Source: Lathyrus oleraceus
Lineage: Eukaryota; Streptophyta; Magnoliopsida; Fabales; Fabaceae
NCBI RefSeq assembly: GCF_024323335.1
Contig: NC_066581.1
Span: 297,557,536 to 297,621,535 of the forward strand
Length of the DNA stretch: 64,000 nucleotides
Direction of reading: 5' to 3'
How positions within the stretch are numbered: the stretch's first letter is position 1; each line of letters opens with the position of its first letter. Below the pieces are notes generated by a model. It was not told where the DNA came from. It made no database searches and was given only the letters and a program-made list of their open reading frames with translations. Positions 55,608 to 64,000 of the stretch are shown here, one piece after another. The translations under genes and the position numbers were made by a program.

Positions 55608-56337
55608 ATGATGACAAAAACATATATTTTGATGAATAATTTTGTATAGGGTAATCATAGAAAGATACATCTTACAGAAGCACAAAGCTCCCCATGAGAT
55701 GTATAATCCTAAAAAGATAAAATTCGTATGAAATATCACTTCCTTGATTAACCTTTTTGAAGTACAAGAATGATCTTCCATCAGAATCTGGTTTGTCTTC
55801 AGAAGTTACTTGAACTTATCTAGAACAATGGTTGTCAAAATTAACATTCTGATGAACTTCACTTTAGAAGCTTGGTTGAAATTTTTTGATGAAGCTTTAG
55901 AGTCTAGTTACGGATTCTTCTTAAAGGCTTTGGAGCCTTGTTATAAACCTTAGGACCTGGTAATTATGATTAACATGGAATTCAAAATTCCTCATAACTT
56001 GATGCCTGGTTATGATTCCTCGTTGAAATCTTTCTCAAACAACAAAGTTAAAGCTTCAGACTCAAAGAGTATACCATTTCTTCAGAAGCTGATAACTTAA
56101 GTTTTGATCTGAAAAACTTCAAGAGCTTCTGATGTTTTTGACTTTTCCCTGAAAGATAATTAACAAACTATTCTTCGAAGTAGTTGTTATCAGAAACATT
56201 AAAAAATGTTTGGGTTCTGATTCGCGAATATAGGTATATCAAAATTAATTCTGTTTCTCCCCCTAAATATGTTTCTCCCCCTTTGTCATCGATAAAAAAG
56301 AAATAGACAAAAGTAATGTAAAGAGACAAACATGATT
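55608..56337 (-). other. 3' non-coding region of element E
   Basis: No gene is seen. The minus strand is rich in TCAGAAG-type words, and two AGGGGGAGAAAC polypurine tracts occur at 56259-56283. Confidence 0.55.
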
Positions 56338-56937
56338 TCATTGAATTGTGCCAGAAGGCAGAAATAGTGTAAGCATGTTAAAAAATAGAAAACATAAAAA
56401 CACAAAAACAAAATAAGAACACAAAAGTGCATAGACTATTTTGAAAAAAATAAGGGTTTTGTGATGGAGGAGGCGGCGAAACATCTGGGTAGTCATCAGG
56501 TAGATTGAAGGGATCCACCAAAGGATCAATGTTATCCTTAAGGCAATTTTCCATGTTGTACGCCAAGAATTCCGGAGGATCAATCTTGGTGAATATAGGA
56601 TAGTTTTCCGATGGGATTCTACTACCACATATTTCTTCCTTGGAGATAGGAGAGTTCTTATCAACGACTGAATGAGGAGGAGATTGAGGTTGTTGCTATT
56701 GTTGTTATTTATCAACCATTGAAGAATGTTAAAGATGAATAAGAATAGTTGCAGAGAAGGTGATTGAAGGTGTGAAAGAGAGAAAAATGTGATAGTAATT
56801 GTGAGGGTAGTATGGAAATGTGAGTGAAGTGAGTTTGTATAAAGAAAAAATTTGCAATGATTAAAATCTAACAAATATGCAGACATGGGGGGAAGCGTAA
56901 GAGAGTTTAACCTAATTCCAAGAAATGTGAAACCCAA
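56338..56937 (-). pseudogene. Remnant of an ORF downstream of pol in element E
   Basis: Sireviruses often carry an extra ORF, sometimes called envelope-like, after pol. The most protein-like reading on the minus strand is not the longest frame but the one giving EFLAYNMENCLKDNIDPLVD and PFNLPDDYPDVSPPPPSQNP near 56570-56450. It is preceded by KEEICGSRIPSENYPIFTKI in the same frame. The 199-codon frame in another phase is probably a shadow. No transmembrane or signal sequence can be assigned with confidence. Function is unknown and the frame ends in a hydrophobic, low-complexity tail. Confidence 0.4.
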
Positions 56938-57239
56938 TGTGTCACGCCAACGTCACGCATGCTCAGAAAGTGGGACAACTGTCACCACTAAGAATCACAT
57001 GATATCACACGAAATGATAAGCATTTAATGCAACAAATGTTCAAAATCAAGAAGACAAATCGATAATATTGCTTCTGATCAGAACCTTTTTAATTCGTAA
57101 AACTTCCTTACTTCAAAAAGCTCATATCTCATAACCAACAAATAAATTCTCAGAACCTAATCAAGAGTTATGGAACCTTAACATTATGAAGTTCATCTTT
57201 TCATTCTGGACAAGAGTCCATAAATAAGTTTTTAGAATT

Positions 57240-58588
57240 AAAACGAATCTATCTTCAGCAAGGGGCTTTGTAAAGATATCAACTCATTGATGGTTTGTAT
57301 CAACAAATTTTAAATGAAAAATACCCTTTTGAACATAGTCACGTAAAAAGTGATGTTTAATTTCAATATGTTTATCCCTAGAATGCAAGATAGGATTCTT
57401 GGGTAAACAAATAGCATAAGTATTATCATAGGGAATAGGAATATTACTCTCAAATATCTAATAATCTTCTAGCTGACTCTTCATCCAAAGTATCAGAATG
57501 ATGCATCCAGAAGTTGTAATATACTCAGCTTCTACTGTTGAAAGCGCAATTATTGGTTGTCTTTTGCTAGACCAAGAGATCATATTGTCTCCCAGAAATT
57601 AACAACTTCCCTAAGTAAGTTTCCTTTCTATTTTTTCTCCAACATAGTCACCGTCACAATAACCTACTAACTTGAAGTCACTTGATTTTCTATAAAACAA
57701 GCTAAGGTCAGTAGTACCTTTCAGATACCTAAAGATTCTCTTAACAACAGTTAAATGAGTCTCCCTAGGATCTGATTAGAAGCGAGCACACAAACATACA
57801 CTAAATAAAATATCAGGTCTATAAGGGATTAGATAAAGGAGAAAGCCTATCATACCTCTAAAAAGCTTTTGAATTACCTTACTACTTACCTATTCCTTCT
57901 CCAAAGTTCATGTAGGATGCATTAGAGTTTTTGCTGGCTTGCATCCTGACAAGTTAAACTTCTTCAGAAGTTCTCTTGTATACTTGCTTTGATGAATGTA
58001 CGTTCCTTATGAATGTTGATCAATTTGAATTCCCATAAAGAACTTGAGTTCTCCCATCAGACTCATTTCAAATTCTTCCTGCATTGACTTAACAAAATCC
58101 TTGCACAATGAAGCATTAGCATAACCAAAAATAATATCATCAACATAAATTTGCACAACCAAACTATCATTCTTAAAGGTTTTGAAAAAGAGAGTTGTGT
58201 CCATTTTTCCTCTGGTAAAATCATTTTCCAAAAGGAAGTTACTTAGTCTATCATACCAAGCTCTAGGAGCTTGTTTCAGATCATATAACGACTGTTTCAG
58301 TTTGAAAATAAAATCAGGGTTTTGAGAACTTTCAAAACCAGGGGGTTGGTGCACATACACTTCTTTAGAAATACATCCATTTAAGAATGCACTCTTAACA
58401 TCCATATGATAAAGAACGATGTTATGATTTACTACAAACAAAATTAAAAGACGAATAGACTCTAACCTGGGAACTAGAGCAAAGGTTTCTATATAGTTTA
58501 TACCTTCTTACTGACTATAACCTTGTGCTACTAGTCGAGCCTTGTTTCTGGTGAATTTGCCTTTCTCATTGAGCTTGCTTATGAAAAC
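57240..58588 (-). pseudogene. pol: Reverse transcriptase and RNase H of element E, broken
   Basis: The reverse transcriptase reads NKARLVAQGYSQ (about 58540), MDVKSAFLNGCISKEVYVHQ, PPGFESSQNPDF, LKQAPRAWYDRLSNFLLEN and an intact catalytic YVDDIIFG near 58140-58120, followed by MSLMGELKFFMGIQI. Stops occur near 58510, between the two parts, and after 58007. From 58000 to 57240 the RNase H region is recognisable in pieces (for example SRQKTIIALSTVEAEYI-like text near 57540) with several stops and frameshifts. No active enzyme can be made. Confidence 0.85.
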
Positions 58589-60300
58589 TCATCTGGTTCC
58601 AATGACATGGAAACCCTTTGGTTTCTGAACAAGATCCCAAATGTCATCTTTGGTGAATTGATTCAGCTCATCTTGCATAGTCAGATTCCATTCATTATGC
58701 AGAAGAGATTCATCAATAGATGCAGACTCTATCAGAGATACCAAACCCATAAGAGTTTCTTCAGAAGGTTTAAATGAAGATTGAGTTCTAATTGATGCGT
58801 CTTTATCTCCTAGAATCAATTCTTCAGAATGAGAAGTTCTTAGTTTACTATTCTTTTGATGAGTTGGACCAACGACAACTTCTGGTTGAGTCGTTTCTGA
58901 CTCTTTTGCTTCAGATTCTTTAGCTTTTCCTTTTGAGTATTTATCTTCAGATTCTGAGAAATTAATCTTCATATCTGCAAATTTCTCAACTAGCTTTGAC
59001 TTTTCAGGTTCAAGCTTATCATTGAATCTAAGATGAATTGATTTTTTGACAATTCGTGTATCAGTGTTAAAAACTTTGTAGCCTTTTAAGCGTTCATAAT
59101 ATCCTAGCAATAAGCACTTATGTGCCTTAGAATAAAACTTGCCAAGATTCTCTTTAGTGTTCAACATAAAACAATCACAGCCAAAAGGATGTAAATAAGA
59201 AATATTGGGCTTTATGTTCTTCCACTATTCACAGGGAGTTTTACCTAAAATAGGTCTAATAGAAATCTTGTTCTGAATATAACATGTTGTGTTAACTGCT
59301 TCTGCCCATAAATGCTTAGACATATTATTTTCTGGGATCACAGTGCGGGCCATTTCTTGCAAACTCATATTCTTCCTTTCTACAACGCCATTTTGCTGTG
59401 GAGTTCTAGGACATGAGAAATCATGGGAAATTCCATTTGCTTCAAAAATATTTTCAAAATGTTTATTTTCAAATTCGCCACCATGATCACTTCTGACTCT
59501 GACTATTTTCTAATTCATTTCTATTTTCACTTGTGAGCAGAAGGTAGAGAATACAAAATGTGACCCATCCTTGTGTTTCAAGAACTTTACCCATGTCCAA
59601 CGATTATAGACATCAACAATGACCAATCCATACTTCTTACCACTGATAAAGGCAGTTTTCACTGGCCCAAACAAAACAATATGCAGAAGAGAGCTAGAAA
59701 CAACAGTTTTTGCTTTGAAAGATGTTTTAGAAAACTTGTCTTTCTGACATGCTTCACAAAGAGCATCTGAAGCAAACTTCAGGTTGGGTAAGCCTATGAC
59801 TAAACCAAGCTTATTTAGCTTAGAAATCCTTCTCATGCTAACATGGCCCAAAGATCAATGACATACCCATTACTCCTTATTAACAGACATTTAGCATTTT
59901 ACATTTTGATCCTCAAGATCAGAAAGTCTAATTTTATAAATGTTGTTCTTTCTCTTTCCGGTAAAAAGGACTGTACCATCTTTCTGACTAACAGTCTTAC
60001 ATGAGTTTTGATTAAAAATTATATTATAACCATTGTCACTAAGTTAACTAATAAACAATAATTTAGGGATCAAACCATTAACCAAAAGAACATTAGTAAT
60101 AGAATGAAGCTTACCATTACCAACATTTCCAAAGCCAATGATCTTTCCTTTCTAGTTTCCTCCGAAACCAACGAAGCCTACAGGCTTAAGTTCCAAAATT
60201 TGGAACATAGGCCTTTTGCCCGTCATATGTCGCGAGCATCCACTGTCGAGGTACCATGACTGGTGTTTCAACTGAGCTGCTAAGGATGTCTGCAACATAA
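58589..60300 (-). pseudogene. pol: Protease and integrase region of element E, broken
   Basis: The aspartic protease motif WYLDSGCSRHMTG is intact at about 60258-60218. The gag-pre-integrase segment and integrase follow: GHVSMRRISKLNKLGLVIGL, LCEACQKDKFSKTSF, then SGKKYGLVIVDVYNRWTWVK near 59590. A DDE-type second half is read around 59400-59280 (NGVVERKN-like, then WAEAVNTTCYIQN). 59167-58589 carries the integrase tail and the linker to RT (CLLLGYYERLKGYKVFNTDT, then an acidic, serine-rich stretch). Stops near 60045, 59860, 59515 and 59225 break the frame. Confidence 0.85.
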
Positions 60301-61770
60301 ATCATCTTATCCTTAGGTACCCATTTTCTGGGTCCTCTTTTGTTAGTTGTCATGGAGTTTTTTACAACATTGGGTCTTTGTGCAGAAGGATAATCAAGTG
60401 AAATTTTTGCATGATACTTAGGTTTCAGAACTGAGTTCTTCTTCCGTATAAGTGCATGTTTCCGTATCTACGCACAACAGTCAAACTCAGTTCCAGCAGG
60501 CACGAAATGCTCATAGAGAGGTTTTGGTTTTACCTTATGAATTTCGTCAGGTTTTCCATATTCTATACAACCTAAACCTTTCTTACCATTTCTGCTAACT
60601 CCACAGATCAAGGGAGCCATTTTGCTTCTATCTATGCGTTTAACCAGAAAGTACTGAAATGCTTTGTCAAATATAATGACGCAATCAGTACCAGACGCTT
60701 CTGAGACTATTTATTCCTCTAGTTTTGAAATTTTACGTTTCAAAGCAGAGTTGTTACTTTCTAAAGAAAATATTTTTTCATTTAGGGAAGAAATATCTTT
60801 CTCAAGCTCACTACGAGTTTCAGAAGCAACTACTTGTACTTGTTTAAGGTCCTTGTACCTACTCTGAAAACTCTGGTACTTTTCCAATATTTCAGAGAGA
60901 CATGACTCTAAATTAGAATGAGATAGTTCAGAAATACCTCTTCAAAATCGGAGTCTGATTCTGATAACATCTTGTCTTCTGATTCTTCAAAACCTTCTAG
61001 AGCAACTGTAGTTTACATCAATGCAACATTATCTTGTTCCTCGTCAGAATCTTCTTCTTCTGATTCTGCGTCATCCCATGTAGTCATCAACCCCTTTTTG
61101 CCTTTAGAAAATTTCTTCTTAGGCCTTCTATCCTTTTTTAGCTTAGGAAGCTCATTCTTGTAGTGGTCTGGCTCCTTGCATTCAAAGCAGATAACCTCTT
61201 TACCAAAACCTTGCTTCTTTTGTCCAGACAAAGAATCAGAATGACCAGCAGTCATCCTACTCCTCTGAACTTTCCTTGTTCTACCTGTGCTTCATCATCT
61301 TCCATTATGAATTCTTCGTGCTTTTAGATTAAGTCCATAACCTTTGTCTCCTTTACTTGAGAATGCCCCTCATGATTCATTCTCAAGGAATCAAAAATAG
61401 ACTTAGCAGAATCTTTGTTAGTTATCTTATCATACTCAGCATAAGAGATAACATTGAGCAATATCGTTCTATCCTTATGATGATTTTTGAAATTATTCTT
61501 TTGTTGATCTGTCATAACACTTATTGCTATATTGTTTCCTTCAGCATTACTGGGTGAACGTAGCCATCGAATATAAGATCCCAGAGATCAACATCATATC
61601 CAAGAAAGAAACTTTTGATTATATCTTTCTAGTAGACAAACTTTTCACCATCAAACATTAGTGGTTTAACAATGTAGTGATCTCTCTCATTGTTGTTAGT
61701 AGTGACAGCATTGTTGTTAGCATCGACCAAGGTTTCTCACACAAACTAGATCGGTACTGAACACGACTAA
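60301..61770 (-). pseudogene. gag: gag of element E with zinc knuckle and coiled coil, broken
   Basis: The N-terminal part reads KPLMFDGEKFVY near 61660, typical of copia Gag, then LGYDVDLWDLIFDGY. A frame at 61515-61324 contains ISYAEYDKITNKDSAKSIFD. The zinc knuckle near 61190-61150 is CFECKEPDHYKNEL, in which the last cysteine of CX2CX4HX4C is lost. It is followed by a basic and then acidic tail. A coiled coil lies at about 60910-60700 (ELEKDISSLNEKIFSLESNN), a trait of Sirevirus Gag. KWVPKDKMI near 60325 leads into protease. Several stops interrupt it. Confidence 0.8.
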
Positions 61771-61805
61771 GTGTTGATAAAAACTTCATCACAATCAAAA
61801 CCGGA

Positions 61806-61817
61806 GCTCTGAAGCCA
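61806..61817 (-). other. Primer-binding site of element E
   Basis: TGGCTTCAGAGC on the minus strand, two bases after the LTR. It differs at two positions from TGGTATCAGAGC, the site for initiator tRNA-Met usual in copia elements. Confidence 0.7.
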
Positions 61818-61819
61818 AT

Positions 61820-63004
61820 TGAAGGTGTGAAAACACAAGAAAGAGGGGTTTGAATTGGGTTTTAAAAACAATTTTTTTACCAACTTAAGAACACCATACA
61901 AATAATAAGAATAAAGAGATAAAAACACAATTATTTTTATCCTGGTTTGCTTGAAACTCAAAGCTACTCCAGTCCACCCGCCAAGGTAATTTTGCCTTAT
62001 ACACAAGGACTTAATCCACTATAATCAACTAATTCCAAATATCACAAAGAATAACCTTCTTTGTCTTCTTAAGGATCCGACTATACCCTAGTCTCCTTAA
62101 GGAATAAAAAACAATAAGTTTGAATAAAGGTTTTGTGTTTACAAGTTGCTTCTACACAAGCAGATTTTACACAAACGAAATACAATCACTTAAAGAAAAG
62201 TATGCACAATGTTTAGAGATTTTTCACGTAGAAAACAGTCTTGTAAAATTGTTACAGTAGTCTTTTCTTCAAGTCTCCAAGACCTCTTTATATACCATGA
62301 AAAAGGAACTGTTTAAGGGCGAATCCGAAATAATCAAAATGTAGTTGTCCACTAATGGATTAGTGACAGGTGTGAAAAATACTATTGTCATTTGCCCACG
62401 ATCTCAAGTAGTGGAAATCATATTTGATTTGTACCATGTACTATTTGATCACGTATCCATTTTGATCTTATCTTCAAATTCAATGGCTTCTGATAAAAAA
62501 TGATGAAGCATGAAACGAAGAAACATATAGCTAGATTCAGAAACTTCATAATCTTCAGTTAAAACCTTGACAGAGTCATCAATCTGGCTTGAGATCTTCA
62601 GACTCTTCGGTCAGAACCTTGATAACCTCAACATTTGGCTTGAGATCTTCATAATCTTCAGCTAAGTAACAAAACTTCAGAAGCTTTCCATTCTTCAGAA
62701 AATTGACAATTAGAGTCACATCCAGAAGTAGAAGTGGAGAGAATATTGCAGCAACAACATATCATCTTTTTGGAATTTCTCATGAGTGAATCAGTATAGA
62801 AGCAGAAAGAACATTGTAGCAACAACTTTACATCTTTCAGAGCTTCTCATGAGTGATTAGCATAAGCGGGACTAAGAATTAGAACTGGTTGCTAAAGCTA
62901 CACAATAACAAACCATTAGGGTACCAAAATTCTTCTCACACAAATACAACATTGTTATCATCAAAACTCAAGGTATAAATAAATAACTAAATTTTGTTCT
63001 AACA
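61820..63004 (-). mobile_element. 5' LTR of element E (1185 bp)
   Basis: Reads TGTTAGAACAAAATTT to CACACCTTCA on the minus strand. The duplicated host bases would be CAATG (63005-63009), but the other side is truncated, so this cannot be confirmed. A TATA box is noted separately. Confidence 0.88.
62287..62294 (-). promoter_or_regulatory. TATA box in LTR of element E
   Basis: TATATAAA on the minus strand, about 710 bp into the LTR and conserved in the 3' LTR near 53471. Confidence 0.6.
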
Positions 63005-63009
63005 CAATG

Positions 63010-64000
63010 AACTTCTAGGGAAAACCTTGTAAGTTCTCACAAATATTTCGAGTTATGCACTCACTCACATAGACACATCTTATACAAGTGAAAAAAGAAT
63101 TCATTCTAAATAAGAAAATATATATTCATATATTATTTCATTAAAACAATAATATACATACATTACACACAAAAAATGGGATGACATGGCTACTCCAAAA
63201 AAAAGACGACCTCCCCATCTATGAGCATGTGATCCAGTAAAAAACCTGCTCCCTCGAGATAAGCAGAAGATAGTGAAAATGATCCACTGAGTGCAAAGCA
63301 TTCTCAAAATATTGAGATGTTGTCCCAACACGGGGGGCCACACAGTCAGCCAAACTTTGAGTTAGAGAAGGGTTCTCAAGGTGTAGAGACTTCATCCCCC
63401 TACGAGTTACCGAAAGAGATGCTTGAGCATATGATAAATTACATTGAGCAATAACTAGAGCTTGCTTCTTCCTAATCATGATCCTCACCAGACGAGTCTC
63501 ATGACCAGCCAGAGAGCCAAGGAGTTTAATGGGGCCAAATCATCTTTTATCTTAGTAAGAGAAGTAAAAGTTGCATGTATTTCCTATAAGTATTTATCCC
63601 ACTTAAGACTTATATTTTTAACACTCTCTTCCAGACGCTGCTTCTTAATACATTGCTGATCAGACCAAAGAGCTTCCAAACGACCAACTTCATTAAGGGA
63701 CAAAGTGGTATACACACGCTGGGTATACCAAGCCAAAGTCGCCAATTCTTCCTTCAGGGCAATCCCAAACAGATTGACCAGATACGAGGAATACTCTTTT
63801 GAAGGAGGAGTCTGAAGGTCCTTGGAGGAGAGTGAGTCTCATCATATCATCAACGAACTGGCTGGATAACCAGGCACACTTTGGAACCTCAGAAGAGTAT
63901 TCAAAGCAATGTCACTCCATGCCAACCATGTTACCCATTTTATAAGCCAGACTTGTACTTCATCCTTCATCCAATCTTCACACAATCATTGTAAAAACAA
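63010..64000. repeat. Unclassified repeat R, copy 2 (runs off the window)
   Basis: 63385-64000 matches 52291-52850 in direct orientation. The plus strand reads NFELEKGSQGVETSSPYELP and KEMLEHMINYIEQ (63345-63450). The minus strand reads NLFGIALKEELATLAWYTQR and VYTTLSLNEVGRLEALWSDQ (63790-63650). 63010-63240 is AT-rich with no visible feature. Family not recognised. Confidence 0.55.

Larger units (their letters stand above)
53146..63004 (-). mobile_element. Element E: Sirevirus-like (Maximus/SIRE) Ty1/copia retrotransposon
   Basis: In minus-strand order: 5' LTR (63004-61820), primer site (61817-61806), gag with zinc knuckle and coiled coil, protease, integrase, reverse transcriptase, decayed RNase H, a further ORF remnant (56937-56338), GGGGGAGA polypurine repeats, and a 3' LTR cut short at about 53146. 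Coiled-coil gag, an ORF after pol and multiple AGGGGGAGA tracts before the LTR are known Sirevirus traits. The 3' LTR is interrupted by a solo LTR of family F. Every coding region has stops or frameshifts. Confidence 0.88.

Noticed and set aside
1..64000. tRNA, rRNA or other structured RNA genes
   Set aside because: Apart from the primer-binding sites, which match only tRNA 3' ends, no cloverleaf or conserved rRNA sequence was recognised by eye.

Overview
The window looks like plant nuclear DNA made almost wholly of nested LTR retrotransposons. The organism is probably a legume, perhaps Fabeae (pea, vetch, faba bean). That is an inference from the abundance of Tat/Ogre-type Ty3/gypsy elements with very long LTRs, giant 3' untranslated regions and tRNA-Arg-like primer sites, alongside a Sirevirus-type Ty1/copia element. 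I see no complete host gene, tRNA, rRNA or CRISPR locus.

Layout. (1) 1-12285 is the 3' part of a plus-strand Tat/Ogre-like element, C. It holds a broken gag C-terminus, a long non-coding tail with a hairpin array, a polypurine tract and a 4.3 kb 3' LTR. Two copia solo LTRs are nested in it: F1 at 2026-3386 and a Sirevirus-like one at 5568-7197, each with a target duplication. (2) 12286-12890 is AT-rich non-element DNA that ends in an exon-like stretch continuing at 43455. (3) 12891-43449 is minus-strand element B, flanked by ACCGT duplications. B has 1.65-1.68 kb LTRs, a broken gag and an intact 1213-codon RT-RNaseH-integrase frame. (4) Nested in B's 3' UTR is minus-strand element A (16070-34551), flanked by perfect ACCTG duplications. 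A has 5.0 kb LTRs and heavily deleted gag-pol. (5) 43450-45034 is AT-rich, with a Stowaway-like MITE and an (AT)n run. (6) 45034-49029 is the degraded minus-strand element D, a relative of C that goes from gag straight to tail sequence with no pol. (7) 49030-51835 is the 3' half of copia element F, inserted in D's gag. (8) 51838-53145 is a patchwork of a gypsy LTR remnant, a protease fragment and an unclassified repeat, R. (9) 53146-63004 is minus-strand Sirevirus-like element E, with another F solo LTR nested in its 3' LTR. (10) 63010-64000 is a second copy of R.

Chronology is internally consistent. A is nested in B, and by eye A's LTRs differ at about two dozen sites in 5.0 kb (about 0.5%), B's at about 22 in 1.65 kb (about 1.3%). 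B has an intact pol but a broken gag, A is deleted in both, and neither shows an aspartic protease, so A at least must have moved in trans.

The least expected signal is in the untranslated parts of the gypsy elements. Several unrelated tandem arrays are made of short hairpins in which the loop is constant while the stem changes by paired substitutions (4360-4930, 14700-15330, 7198-7765, 10660-11600). Element A's 3' UTR also carries an array antisense to its own primer-binding site, with a 15-base perfect match. These are read directly from the sequence. Whether they reflect RNA function or a copying mechanism is open.
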